A DNA stretch of 64,000 nt from Pseudomonadota bacterium (GCA_023435725.1 JAEYRD010000017.1:1-64000), one strand, 5' to 3'. Shown: positions 34,620 to 44,056, counted from the stretch's first letter. Made by a program: numbers and translations. Notes: generated from the letters alone by a model not told the origin.

Positions 34620-35840
34620 TCAGTTAACGCCGACCTTCAGATCGCCCTGCTGGATGGCCTGCGGGAACAGCACGACCGGCTTTCCGCCCTGGATCTGGAA
34701 GACCGGCGGATCAAGCGAGTTGATCTGGCCGTTGGCGCCGAACTTCACGGGACCGAAGAAGGTGACGACGTCGAGCTTGGCGAGCTCGTCGCGTACCTTG
34801 TCGCGGTCGAGCGAGCCGGCCTTTTCGATCGCCATCTGGAACAGCGCGCCGCAGAGTGCTGCGGAGGCCTGTCCGTAGTCGGGCTCGCTGTTGTACTTGG
34901 TCTTGAACAGCTTCACGAAATTGGCAGTCGTGCCGAAGATATCCTTGCCCTGATATTGCTCGGCGGGATGCCACCAGGCGGCACTGGAGACGTTCTCGGC
35001 CGCAGGTCCCAGCGCATCGATGAATTCCTGGTAGGCGGGGCCGGCGATCATCGTGACCACGGGCGCCTTCATCTGCTGGTCGGCCATCTGCTTGCGGACG
35101 AGCAGCAGATCGTTGGTGTAGCCGGTGACGAAGACCCACTGCGGCGCCAGCGACTTGATCTGCGACAGGGCCGCCGAATGATCGAGCGTGCCGATCGCAT
35201 ATTTCTCGAAGTAGACGACCTCGTAGCCTTCCGCCTTCGCCGACTTCTCCATTTCCTGCGCGATTGCGAGCGGGAACAGGTCGTTGCGGGCGAGGATCGC
35301 GACCTTCTTCACCTCGGGCACCTTGGCCTTGATCATCTTGGTCAGCGGGGTGGTGAGCGTGTCGTTCGGCGTAAAGGTCCCGAACAGGTATTTGTAGCCC
35401 TGGTCGTAGACCTGCGCTGAGGAGGCGGTCGCGGCCAGCGTAGGCACCTTGTACTTCTCGGAGACGGTGCTGGCGGCCTTCGCCGCGCCCGAGCCGAAGG
35501 CGCCGAACATGAAGTTCACGTTGTCCTGGGTGATCATCTGCTCGGTGGCCTGCACCGCGCGCGGCGTGTTCGACTGATAATCGGTGTAGACGATCTGCAC
35601 CTTGTACTTCTTGCCGCCGACCGAGATGCCGCCGGCCTTGTTGGCCTGCTCGGCCCAGAGATCGTAACCCTGCTGCTGCTTGACCGCCTCGGGGGCCAGT
35701 GCACCGGTGATCGGCAGCGGCGCGCCGAAGCGGATGACGTCCTCGGCGGAGGCCGCGGAGATCTGCGCTCCCAGCGCCAGCACAGCAGCGCACAGCGGGA
35801 GGGCTTTGCGAGCGCGGCGAGCAACCCACGACTGATTCAT
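34620..35840 (-). CDS. Liv-type periplasmic substrate-binding protein
   Basis: 406-aa type I periplasmic binding protein (Leu/Ile/Val-binding or amide/aromatic-binding family). Signal peptide spans about the first 31 residues (cleavage near ASAED). The mature start DVIRFGAPLPITGALAPEAVKQQQG is the family's ligand-binding opening; NKAGGISVGGKKYKVQIVYTDY follows. I chose ATG 35840; the longer frame upstream is not conserved. It is the first gene of a six-gene operon with the LysR gene divergent upstream. The ligand may be an amino acid or an aromatic acid; only the neighbouring CoA ligase and deaminase-like gene point to the latter. Confidence 0.9.
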   Translation of the reverse strand: MNQSWVARRARKALPLCAAVLALGAQISAASAEDVIRFGAPLPITGALAPEAVKQQQGYDLWAEQANKAGGISVGGKKYKVQIVYTDYQSNTPRAVQATEQMITQDNVNFMFGAFGSGAAKAASTVSEKYKVPTLAATASSAQVYDQGYKYLFGTFTPNDTLTTPLTKMIKAKVPEVKKVAILARNDLFPLAIAQEMEKSAKAEGYEVVYFEKYAIGTLDHSAALSQIKSLAPQWVFVTGYTNDLLLVRKQMADQQMKAPVVTMIAGPAYQEFIDALGPAAENVSSAAWWHPAEQYQGKDIFGTTANFVKLFKTKYNSEPDYGQASAALCGALFQMAIEKAGSLDRDKVRDELAKLDVVTFFGPVKFGANGQINSLDPPVFQIQGGKPVVLFPQAIQQGDLKVGVN

Positions 35841-35892
35841 CTCAGGAATTCTCCATGGCGGTCTCTCTGCGAACAAGCATTGCAAATCCACC

Positions 35893-35935
35893 ATTCGAAT
35901 AAAAGCATTGAAATTAGAGGTCTTGGGTCGAATAA
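35893..35935. promoter_or_regulatory. Candidate LysR-type operator in the divergent region
   Basis: The AT-rich gap between livK and the LysR gene holds ATTCGAAT, a perfect palindrome (35893-35900), and two direct copies of TCGAATAA (35895-35902 and 35928-35935), 33 bases apart. LysR-type regulators typically bind two sites about 30 bases apart in such divergent promoters. Inferred; not a proven site. Confidence 0.4.
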
Positions 35936-36009
35936 TTAGAACGCTAGCCAACCGCCTGCCGCCCCGTTGGGCAGGACGCGGGGTTGGCTTCGTGAGAGAA
36001 GGCCCACCG

Positions 36010-36912
36010 GTGATCGAGTCTGCCGCCATCCGTTATTTCCGCGAAGTGACCGAAAGCGGCTCGATCAAGCAGGCCGCAACGGCGCTCCGGATCGCGCCGA
36101 GTGCGATCAGCCGGCAGGTCCAGGCGCTCGAAGAGGAGTTGTCGGTCAAGCTGTTCGAGCGCGGGGCGCGAGGCATGGTGCTGACCGATGCCGGCCGGTT
36201 GCTCTATCGCTATGCAGTCGAGAACCGCCACCAGCTCGACGGCATCCGGGTCAAGGTGCAGGAATTCGAGACGATGCGTCGCGGCCAGGTCAAGTTCGCG
36301 ACCGTCGAGGGCATGACGACGCACTTCCTGTCCAATTTCGTGATCGACCTGTCCGCCGACTATCCCGGCATCTCGACATCGATGACCGTGGTCGGTTCGC
36401 GCGCCGTCGCCGAGATGGTCAGCCGCAACGAAGTCGATCTCGGGCTGGTGTTCGGACGCGCACCGCGCCGCGAACTGATCGAGCTTGCGCGCATGCGCCA
36501 GTCGCTGTGTCTGATCGTGTCGCCGAAGCACTCGCTGGCCTACCGCGAGAGCTGCTCGGTCAAGGAGTTCGCCGGCCTGCGCGTGGTGGTGCCAGATCCA
36601 TCCTTCGGCATCCGCCAGGAGATCGACCGTGCCTGCGCCAATGCCAAGGTGCGGCTGGAGATCTGCGCCGAGACGAACTCGCTGGCCTTTGCTCAGACGC
36701 TGGCTGCGCGCACGGATCTGGCGACCTTCCTGCCGCGTGATACCGCAACGCCTTCGATCGAGGCGGGCCGACTGGTCGCCGTCCCCTTGCGCGACAAGCG
36801 GCTGGAAGCGACGCAGGTGACGCTGGTGCAGCTCGCCACCCGCAATTTGTCGCCCTCGTGCAGGCTGGTCGCGGACCTGCTGATCGGAAGGATGAAGGCC
36901 TCGCGCGAGTAG
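36010..36912 (+). CDS. LysR-family transcriptional regulator
   Basis: 300-aa LysR protein: N-terminal winged helix-turn-helix (GSIKQAATALRIAPSAISRQVQALEEEL) and a periplasmic-binding-like effector domain from about residue 90. GTG start at 36010 behind AGAGAAGG; a GTG at 35992 is also possible. It is divergent from the Liv operon, so most likely controls it in response to its substrate. Effector unknown. Confidence 0.9.
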   Translation: MIESAAIRYFREVTESGSIKQAATALRIAPSAISRQVQALEEELSVKLFERGARGMVLTDAGRLLYRYAVENRHQLDGIRVKVQEFETMRRGQVKFATVEGMTTHFLSNFVIDLSADYPGISTSMTVVGSRAVAEMVSRNEVDLGLVFGRAPRRELIELARMRQSLCLIVSPKHSLAYRESCSVKEFAGLRVVVPDPSFGIRQEIDRACANAKVRLEICAETNSLAFAQTLAARTDLATFLPRDTATPSIEAGRLVAVPLRDKRLEATQVTLVQLATRNLSPSCRLVADLLIGRMKASRE

Positions 36913-37101
36913 CGTGGCTCGCGTGCCGGCCCCTGACGGTTAATTGTGAACCGGTCGTTTCGTACTCGTCCAGCCATGGACGAACGCCAAATCATCCCTC
37001 ATTGTGTTGCCGCTCGACTGGCAAATCGGTCGGGGTCTCGCCTGAACCAAGATGTCAAAAGACAACGGGCGGGGAAATGCACTGAGGGAGGACGGAATTC
37101 C

Positions 37102-39009
37102 ATGGCGGGCATCCACACGCTCGATCGGCTCATTGGCAACGACTATCCGGACCTGGCGACGGACGCGGAGGTCCGCGCCTTCGAGCAGGTCCCTTACGCC
37201 GATCGCGTTGCGGCCGAGAGCACCTATGATGCGATCAAGCTCGGCGCTGCGCGCAATCCCGACGGTGCGGCGATCCAGTTCCTGCAAAATGCCGATCCGG
37301 CCGACACGCCGGTCGTGGTCACCTACCGCGATTTCATCGCGCGCGTGACGCAAGCCGCTAACATGTTTCACGCGCTCGGCGCGGAGAAGGGCGACGTCAT
37401 CAGCTTCATGCTGCCGCTGTTGCCCGATGCCTTCGTGACGCTGTTCGGCGCCGAGGCCGCGGGCATCGCCAATCCGGTCAATCCGCTGCTCGAGCCGCAC
37501 CAGATTGCCGAGATCCTGGAGGCCGCGAATACAAAAATCCTGGTGGCGCTCGGGCCGATGCCGGGCACCGACATCTGGCAGAAGGTCGAACAGATCCGCC
37601 CGCAGCTCAAGCACCTCAAGGCGATCGTGCAAGTGGCCGGCGGCGGCGATCCCGCCAACGGCATCTATGCGTTCAACGATCTGATCAAGCCGCAGCCGTC
37701 CGACCGGCTTGTCAGCGGGCGCAAGATTCTTGGCGGCGACGTCGCCGCCTATTTCCACACCGGAGGCACCACCGGCACGCCGAAGCTGGTGCGACACAGC
37801 CATGCCAACCAAGTCTATCAGGCCTGGGCGCTCAATTTGCTGCTGAAGTCGCAGCCCGGCGCCAACATGCTGTTCGGCATGCCGCTGTTTCACGTCGGCG
37901 GATCGTTGACGCAAGTGCTGCAGACGCTGTCGGCCGGCGGCTCGCTGGTCGTGCTGTCGCCGGGCGGCTGGCGCAATCCGAATGCGGTGAAGAACATCTG
38001 GGGGCTGGTCGAGCGGTTCAAGCCGGTGGCGCTGTCGAGCGTACCGACGGTGCTTGCCGCGACGCTCGCGGTGCCGCCGGGCAATGCCGACATCTCCAGC
38101 CTGCAATATGCCGCGGGTGGTGGCTCCGCGATCCCCGTCGCCGTCGGCTCCGCGATCCAGGACAAGCTGAAGCTGCCGGTGGTCGAGGTCTACGGCATGA
38201 CCGAGACGTCGAGCGTGCACACGCTCGCCTATCAGTCGCGACCGATCCGGCTCGGCTCGGTCGGCCTGCCGATGCCCTATGCGCGCGTGCGCGTCGTACA
38301 GCTCGATGCCGACGGCCGCCTGATCCGCGATTGCGCGCCTGACGAGATCGGCGTCGTGATCATGGCCGGGCCCGGCGTGTTCGGCGGCTATCTCAACGAC
38401 GAGCACAACAAGGGCGCCTTCGTCGACGAGGTCTGGGTCAATTCCGGCGATCTCGGCCGGCTCGATGCCGACGGCTATCTCTGGATCACCGGCCGCGCCA
38501 AGGACCTCGTGATCCGCGGCGGCCACAACATCGATCCGGCGCCGATCGAGGAGATCATGTTCCGCCATCCCGCCGTCGGCTTCGCCGCCGTGGTCGGCCA
38601 GCCCGACGCCTATGCCGGCGAGCTGCCGGTAGGGTACGTGCAGTTGAAGCCGGGCGCGAAGATCGAGCCGGGCGAGCTGGAAACCTGGGTGCGCGAGCGC
38701 ACGCCGGAGCGCGCCGCCGTTCCGGTGCAGGTCATTGCGATCGATCCGATGCCGGTGACCGGCGTCGGCAAGGTGTTCAAGCCGCAGCTGCGCTGGGACG
38801 CAGCGCAACGCGTGTTCACCAAGGTGCTGACGCCGTTGGCCGAGCGCGGCATCGACTGCAAGGTCAAGGTCGGCGCCCATGGCAGCCACGGCTCGATCGT
38901 CACGGTGACGCTCGCGGGGCTGCCGGCGGACCAGCGCGAGGTGATAGCGGGCGAGGTGCACACGCTGCTCGCGCCGTTCGTGATGCGGCACGAGGTCGTG
39001 CAGGCGTAA
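37102..39009 (+). CDS. AMP-dependent acyl-CoA synthetase
   Basis: 635-aa ANL-superfamily adenylating enzyme that activates an acid to its CoA thioester with ATP. P-loop YFHTGGTTGTPK at about residues 217-228, A5 motif VEVYGMTETSS, A7 NSGDLGRLDADGYLWITGRAKD and A8 VIRGGHNIDPAPIEE; the A10 Lys appears as GVGKVFKPQLR. Start ATG 37102 behind GAGGGAGGAC. It lies next to the LysR gene and Liv transporter. Chain length or aromatic preference cannot be read. The long N-terminal extension (about 50 residues before the first core block) is unusual but shared by some relatives. Confidence 0.9.
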   Translation: MAGIHTLDRLIGNDYPDLATDAEVRAFEQVPYADRVAAESTYDAIKLGAARNPDGAAIQFLQNADPADTPVVVTYRDFIARVTQAANMFHALGAEKGDVISFMLPLLPDAFVTLFGAEAAGIANPVNPLLEPHQIAEILEAANTKILVALGPMPGTDIWQKVEQIRPQLKHLKAIVQVAGGGDPANGIYAFNDLIKPQPSDRLVSGRKILGGDVAAYFHTGGTTGTPKLVRHSHANQVYQAWALNLLLKSQPGANMLFGMPLFHVGGSLTQVLQTLSAGGSLVVLSPGGWRNPNAVKNIWGLVERFKPVALSSVPTVLAATLAVPPGNADISSLQYAAGGGSAIPVAVGSAIQDKLKLPVVEVYGMTETSSVHTLAYQSRPIRLGSVGLPMPYARVRVVQLDADGRLIRDCAPDEIGVVIMAGPGVFGGYLNDEHNKGAFVDEVWVNSGDLGRLDADGYLWITGRAKDLVIRGGHNIDPAPIEEIMFRHPAVGFAAVVGQPDAYAGELPVGYVQLKPGAKIEPGELETWVRERTPERAAVPVQVIAIDPMPVTGVGKVFKPQLRWDAAQRVFTKVLTPLAERGIDCKVKVGAHGSHGSIVTVTLAGLPADQREVIAGEVHTLLAPFVMRHEVVQA

Positions 39010-39296
39010 GTCGCCTGCACGCCATGCCAAGATGCGTCGCTGAATGGTGCGTACAGACCGCATCGCGTAGGCATACTGCCCAGGGGTGAACCGCAGGACA
39101 ACGGCAATTTATCTCTGGTCTATCGCGACCCGGCCCATGCGGACGCTTGATCCAGATTAAGAACACCGATCAAGCGGTCGCCCCAATCATTTACCGCAAC
39201 CGAAGCTTGCAGCGCGAAGCGCGGCGTCCGTGTCCCGATCTTAAGTCCCTCTTAGACGGCTGGGTGTTCGCATCAAGGCCAGGGGAGGGAGCTCCG
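39010..39296. other. Intergenic gap before the GGDEF-EAL gene
   Basis: About 287 bases with no believable gene. It should carry the promoter of the downstream gene. Its second half is less GC-rich than the coding DNA on either side. Nothing else was recognised. Confidence 0.45.
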
Positions 39297-41522
39297 ATGC
39301 GCTCGTTGAGTCGTTCGAAGAAAATCGGCGGTTGTGTTGTCCTGCTGGTCGTGGCGGCGGCGGTCCTGAAGATCGGCACTGCCGCCTGGACCGGTTATGC
39401 CCTGCTGTTGTCCGCCGGACTTCTCTGGACAGCGGCATTGCTGCGCCGCCCCGATTGCACGACTGTCCTCAACCGCGCAATCGAGAGTGTGCCGGTTGGT
39501 CTTTGCCTATTTGCGCCGGACTTGCGGGTCATCGCCAGCAACGACCAATTCACCAGCATGTACGGTTTGGCGCGCGATGACGCCAAACCGGGAACGTTGC
39601 TCACCGAGACCATCGAAGCCAGGCAGGCCGCGTACGTGGTTTCGGCACGGGTGGTCGATGCCGTCAACGAGATTGACGCCGCACAGACGTCGCGCTCGGT
39701 GCATGAGCTCTGCGATGGCCGATTCATTTCGATCTCGCGGCATCCGATGGCCGGCGGCGGTCTGGTCGAGGTGCATTGCGACGTCACCGCCGAACGGCTG
39801 GCCGAAACCGAGGCCAACGAAGTGATGCAGGCACTGATCGAGAAGCAATATGCAATCGACCAGGCCGTGATCGTGGCGATCACGGATGTGAGGGGCATCA
39901 TCAACTATGCCAACGACAATTTCTGCAGGATCAGCGGGTATTCACGCGACGAACTCATCGGACAGAACCATCGCCTGCTGAACTCGAACGCTCACCCCAG
40001 AGAGCTCTTCCGCGACATGTACCGTTGCCTGGCGAACGGGCATGTCTGGCGCGGCGAACTGTGCAATCGTGCCAAGTCCGGAAAGCTGTATTGGGTGGAT
40101 ACCGTGATCACGCCCCAGCTTGGCCCCGACGGCAAGCCTTTTGCCTACATGGCCATTCGGGTCGATATCACGGCAAGGAAGGAAGCCGAGGCGCAACTCT
40201 CGTTTGCCGCCACGCACGATTCCCTGACCGGCCTTCTGAACCGGGGCGCGTTGTTTGATCAGGCGAGAATAGGATGCGGGTCGCAAGCCCAGCCAAACCG
40301 GTTGAGCGTTTACCTGATCGACCTCGACGGGTTCAAATGCGTCAATGATACGTTTGGACACGAAGCGGGCGACAACCTGCTGAAGGAGGTCGCCTCGCGC
40401 CTGCGCGCGCTCGCCTCGAACCAGGATATTGTCGCACGATTGGGAGGCGATGAGTTCGCCATGATCCGGCGGGCAGGCGACGACGCAGGCGAGACCGCCC
40501 TGGATCTCGGCCGCCGAATTGTCGAGGCCTTTGCCGCGCCATTCGAGATCGAGGGGCACCCGCTCGATCTCAGTGCGAGCGTCGGGATCGCGCTCTATCC
40601 GGAGCACGGCTTGAACCCGGCGGATATTCTGAAAAAAGCGGATCTGGCCCTTTATGAAGTCAAGGCGGCGGGCCGCAACGGCCATCGCCTCTATCAGCCG
40701 GCGATGCTCGAGGCGGTCAAGGAAGAGAAAGCCCTGGAATCGGCGCTGCGTCACGCGATCTCTGCGCAAGAGTTCGAGTTGCATTACCAGCCCATTCTCG
40801 ATGTCGAGACACGTTCGGTGCATACGGCTGAAGCGCTCGTGCGATGGCGCCATCCCCTTCATGGTCTCATTGCACCGGATCGGTTCATCCCCTTGGCCGA
40901 GCGCACCGGCCTCATCCAGCCCCTCAGCGAATGGATCATTCAGCGGGCCTGCCTGGATGCGGTGTCCTGGCCGCCCGGTGTCCAGCTTGCGGTCAATGTG
41001 TCCGCTACCCAGTTCAAGCGCGGCAACCTGTTCGATGTCGTCATGCGGGCACTGCTTCGGTCGGGCCTGAATCCGCAGCGGTTGCAGATCGAGGTCACCG
41101 AAACGGTGTTGCTGGAGCAGCAGTCCGAGCAACTTCAGACGTTTCGGCGATTGAAAACCATGGGTGCCACGCTCGTGCTGGACGATTTCGGTACCGGGTT
41201 TTCATCGGCGAGCTATCTGACGAATTTTCCGTTCGACAAGATCAAGATAGACAAATCCTTTATCCAGGGCCTGCACAGGCGGGAATGTGCGGCGGTGATC
41301 ACGTCGGCTGTCGTGCTGGCCAAGGGGCTGGGCATCAGCGTCACCGCGGAGGGCATAGAAACCGAGGCTCAGTTCGAGGACGTTCGCGCGTTGGGAATTG
41401 ACTTCGCGCAGGGATATTTGTTCGGCCGCCCCGTTCCCTATGACGAGTTCATCTGCGCGCCGATGATCCGGGATGACGACATGAACCATGCCCGACGAAG
41501 GACAGCGTCTGGAGGGAGATGA
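39297..41522 (+). CDS. PAS-PAS-GGDEF-EAL cyclic di-GMP protein
   Basis: 741 aa. Two membrane helices lie at about 11-28 and 33-49. A first PAS-like domain (about 63-165) has VPVGLCLFAPDLRVIASND, a second PAS plus PAC runs from 190 to 295, then GGDEF (intact GGDEF at 383-387) and EAL (intact EAL at 512-514, DDFGTGFSSASYL later). Both catalytic motifs look complete, so it may both make and degrade cyclic di-GMP, with one dominant. ATG 39297 follows GGGAGGGAG. Its stop is eleven bases from the Crp/Fnr gene end (convergent). Confidence 0.93.
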   Translation: MRSLSRSKKIGGCVVLLVVAAAVLKIGTAAWTGYALLLSAGLLWTAALLRRPDCTTVLNRAIESVPVGLCLFAPDLRVIASNDQFTSMYGLARDDAKPGTLLTETIEARQAAYVVSARVVDAVNEIDAAQTSRSVHELCDGRFISISRHPMAGGGLVEVHCDVTAERLAETEANEVMQALIEKQYAIDQAVIVAITDVRGIINYANDNFCRISGYSRDELIGQNHRLLNSNAHPRELFRDMYRCLANGHVWRGELCNRAKSGKLYWVDTVITPQLGPDGKPFAYMAIRVDITARKEAEAQLSFAATHDSLTGLLNRGALFDQARIGCGSQAQPNRLSVYLIDLDGFKCVNDTFGHEAGDNLLKEVASRLRALASNQDIVARLGGDEFAMIRRAGDDAGETALDLGRRIVEAFAAPFEIEGHPLDLSASVGIALYPEHGLNPADILKKADLALYEVKAAGRNGHRLYQPAMLEAVKEEKALESALRHAISAQEFELHYQPILDVETRSVHTAEALVRWRHPLHGLIAPDRFIPLAERTGLIQPLSEWIIQRACLDAVSWPPGVQLAVNVSATQFKRGNLFDVVMRALLRSGLNPQRLQIEVTETVLLEQQSEQLQTFRRLKTMGATLVLDDFGTGFSSASYLTNFPFDKIKIDKSFIQGLHRRECAAVITSAVVLAKGLGISVTAEGIETEAQFEDVRALGIDFAQGYLFGRPVPYDEFICAPMIRDDDMNHARRRTASGGR

Positions 41523-41531
41523 GCCTTACGC

Positions 41532-42245
41532 TCAGCTCAGGGCTCCCAATCGTTGCAGCTCATGCAGATCGAACACTTCGAGCACGCCATTCGACAAATC
41601 AGCAACGCGGCGTTCCCGGAAAGCGCTCAGGACGCGGCTGACGTGAACCGGCGTGAGGCCGACAGCATCGGCGATGTGCTGCTGGCGAAGGGGCACCCGA
41701 TAGCGCTCGTCGCGGATCACGCTACGGCTCGCAATCCGCTTCATGAGCTGCAGCAACAGATGGGCGATGCGCTCCTCGGCCGAGAATTGACCAAGCGCGG
41801 CAATTGTTTCGTCGGCAGCCCTGGCTTCGCCCGCGCAACACTCCGCCGCGGCCCACAGGATGCCCTCGTTCATCGCGACGCGCGCGTCGATTTCTGTGCG
41901 CCTCATCGTGCTGACCTGGATCGCCGTCAAAGCCTTGACCGAAAAGTGCAGGCGTCCATGAAACAGCGAGCCGGTCAGGACATCGCCGGGCAGCAGGAAG
42001 CCCAGTATTTGCCGCCGGCCATTGGGCATCTGCAGGAAGCGAAATCCCCAACCGGCGCAAAATACGTAGATGTCAGGCGAGGTCTGGTTCGCGGTCAGCA
42101 ATTGGCGCCCGGCCGGCACCACGACATGATGCTGCCAATCGGATGTCTCGATCGATCCCGTCGGCGACACGCTTTCGAAAACCGCACGGCAAAATCCTGA
42201 GGCGCCACTTCTTGGGCAGCTTGCACAAGGCGAAATGTCCTTCAT
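41532..42245 (-). CDS. Crp/Fnr-family transcriptional regulator with N-terminal cysteines
   Basis: About 237 aa from ATG 42245 (MKDISPCASC); other in-frame starts at 42311 and 42323 exist and none has a good ribosome-binding site. Cyclic-nucleotide-like effector domain then a C-terminal winged helix-turn-helix (RQQHIADAVGLTPVHVSRVL). The N-terminus has a C-x2-C-x8-C cluster (CASCPRSGASGFC), reminiscent of Fnr. The fourth FNR cysteine is absent from its usual place (segment AIQVSTMRRTEI). So it may sense oxygen or NO with a different cluster, or be a dormant relative. It is divergent from the globin chemoreceptor. Confidence 0.86.
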   Translation of the reverse strand: MKDISPCASCPRSGASGFCRAVFESVSPTGSIETSDWQHHVVVPAGRQLLTANQTSPDIYVFCAGWGFRFLQMPNGRRQILGFLLPGDVLTGSLFHGRLHFSVKALTAIQVSTMRRTEIDARVAMNEGILWAAAECCAGEARAADETIAALGQFSAEERIAHLLLQLMKRIASRSVIRDERYRVPLRQQHIADAVGLTPVHVSRVLSAFRERRVADLSNGVLEVFDLHELQRLGALS

Positions 42246-42622
42246 CGTTCGCTGAAGTCGCCACTGCACAGCCGCATCGTTGCGGATTCTCCGGAATTGA
42301 TCAGGCGCCATGATCCGTAACATTTTCGCATAGTCAACAGCTCTTTTTGCCTAGAATTTCGGTTGGCAGAAATCTTGAAAACAGGCCAGAAGGCGTCGAC
42401 GGGAATCTCTCGTCGTTGATCTCTGCGACGGTCGTCACGCTCAGAGCGAAACGCCATTTTTGTTGATCTGGATTATTGATCTGCATCAAATCGCATTGAC
42501 CTGCGTTGATTTGCGCTCAATCAACCTTAACGAAGAGAGATGATAATTGCCGGCATTGACCTTGCCGCGTCATTGTTCGTTTCCAGCGTTTTGTCTCCGC
42601 CAGATTGCAAAGGGCACTATCA
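42246..42622. other. Divergent control region between Crp/Fnr gene and globin chemoreceptor
   Basis: About 377 bases, distinctly AT-richer than the surroundings, with no gene. It holds repeats of TTGATCTG (42463-42470, 42476-42483) and variants TTGACCTG (42496-42503) and TTGATTTG (42506-42513). One of them forms a perfect FNR/FixK-type palindrome. Confidence 0.6.
42476..42489. promoter_or_regulatory. FNR/FixK-type box (TTGATCTGCATCAA)
   Basis: TTGAT-CTGC-ATCAA, a perfect match to the FNR/FixK consensus TTGAT-N4-ATCAA. It lies about 134 bases upstream of the chemoreceptor ATG and about 230 from the Crp/Fnr start. A half-matched copy, TTGCGCTCAATCAA, follows at 42511-42524. In Bradyrhizobium such boxes are bound by FixK2, FixK1 or NnrR-type regulators, giving micro-oxic expression. 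Confidence 0.75.
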
Positions 42623-43978
42623 ATGACACTCGCGTCCACGGCGAATGACGAGAGCCAGGATCGGGATGGACGCATGCGCTTCATGCACATCGATGCGAAG
42701 ACCGGCGAGCTCTTGCGTGAATTCTGGAGGTCGGTCGAGCAAGCGCTGCCGGATATCCTGGACGGCTTTTATCGGCATCTCTCGAGCGAGCCGCGGCTCG
42801 CCGCGTTGATAGGCGACGAGATGCCGCGGCTGAAGAAGGCCCAGAGCTCGCACTGGGCACGCCTGTTCAACGGCCGCTTCGATCACGACTACATGCACGG
42901 TGTGCGCATGATCGGGCTGATACACAACAAGATCGGCCTGGAGCCACGCTGGTACATCGGTGGTTACAATTTCGTACTTTGCCGGTTGGTGGCCTTGGCC
43001 GTCAGCAAATACCGATGGACGCCGGCGCGAATGGCCGACGTGCTCACCGCCCTCAACCGCGCCGTGATGCTGGACATGGATATTGCCATCTCCGCGTATC
43101 AGGAAGCGATGCTGGCGCAGAGACAGCGGCAGCAGGAGAAGATCGCGGCGGCCATTCGGAGTTTCGACGGCCGGGTGAAGACCGTACTCGAAGGACTCGG
43201 AAGTTCGGCTGCCGGCCTGCAGGGCGTTGCCAATGCGCTCGCCGAGGGCGCCGAACGGTCGACCCGGCAATCGAGCACGGTCGCTGCCGCTTCGGAGGAG
43301 GCGTCGACCAACGTGCAGGCCGTGGCGACCTCGACCGAAGAGCTTGCGTCGTCGATCAAGGAGATCGGCCGCCAGGTGTCTGAATCGACCAGAATTGCCG
43401 GGGTGGCCGTCGATCAGGCAGGCCGTTCAGGGGGCGCGATCGAAGGTCTGACCAGGGCAGCGCAGAGGATCGGGGACGTCGTCGAGCTGATCAGCACGAT
43501 CGCGGGGCAGACCAATCTGCTTGCGTTGAATGCGACGATCGAGGCGGCGCGCGCCGGCGAGGCCGGGCGTGGCTTCGCGGTGGTTGCGTCCGAAGTCAAG
43601 GCGCTGGCGGAGCAGACGGCGAAAGCGACCGGTGAGATCGGCCAGCAGGTCCTCGCCATTCAGGAGGCGACCAAGGAGTCTGTCGGCGTCATTCACCAGA
43701 TCGGCGCGACGATCGCCGCCGTCAACGAGGTTGCTACCGCGATTGCGGCCGCGGTCGAACAACAGGGCGTGGCAACCGCCGAGATCGCACGTAACATACA
43801 GGAGGCGGCGCAGGGGACGCATGACGTCTCAAGCAACATCGGCGGGGTGAGCCACGCCGCGAGCCGGACCGGCACCACCGCGTCCGAGTTGTTGGCGGCG
43901 TCCCAGGAGCTCTCGGGCCAGACCGATGCGCTCCGCTCCGAGGTCGAAGACTTCTTTGCAGCAATTCGGGCGGCCTGA
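42623..43978 (+). CDS. Globin-coupled methyl-accepting chemotaxis protein (HemAT-like)
   Basis: 451 aa soluble transducer with no membrane helix. N-terminal globin sensor (about residues 20-170): proximal heme His101 in IGLIHNKIGLEPRWYIGGYN. Then a coiled-coil linker and MCP signalling domain with hairpin tip GQTNLLALNATIEAARAGE (about 300) and conserved GFAVVASEVKALAEQ. It should bind oxygen (or CO/NO) to steer aerotaxis. No methylation-site pentapeptides were confirmed. ATG 42623 gives MTLASTANDE; the codon-level start is fair. Promoter region holds a FixK box. Confidence 0.93.
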   Translation: MTLASTANDESQDRDGRMRFMHIDAKTGELLREFWRSVEQALPDILDGFYRHLSSEPRLAALIGDEMPRLKKAQSSHWARLFNGRFDHDYMHGVRMIGLIHNKIGLEPRWYIGGYNFVLCRLVALAVSKYRWTPARMADVLTALNRAVMLDMDIAISAYQEAMLAQRQRQQEKIAAAIRSFDGRVKTVLEGLGSSAAGLQGVANALAEGAERSTRQSSTVAAASEEASTNVQAVATSTEELASSIKEIGRQVSESTRIAGVAVDQAGRSGGAIEGLTRAAQRIGDVVELISTIAGQTNLLALNATIEAARAGEAGRGFAVVASEVKALAEQTAKATGEIGQQVLAIQEATKESVGVIHQIGATIAAVNEVATAIAAAVEQQGVATAEIARNIQEAAQGTHDVSSNIGGVSHAASRTGTTASELLAASQELSGQTDALRSEVEDFFAAIRAA

Positions 43979-44056
43979 ACGTCAGCGTCGATCCGGCCGC
44001 CGTGGTTCAACAAGCGAAGGCCAATCCAGCATCTTACGGCCTATGCGGAGCGACGA

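Noticed and set aside
36940..39063. 707-codon open frame antisense to the acyl-CoA synthetase
   Set aside because: Composition Arg/His/Asp-rich with no domain; mirrors codon third-position GC of the real gene.
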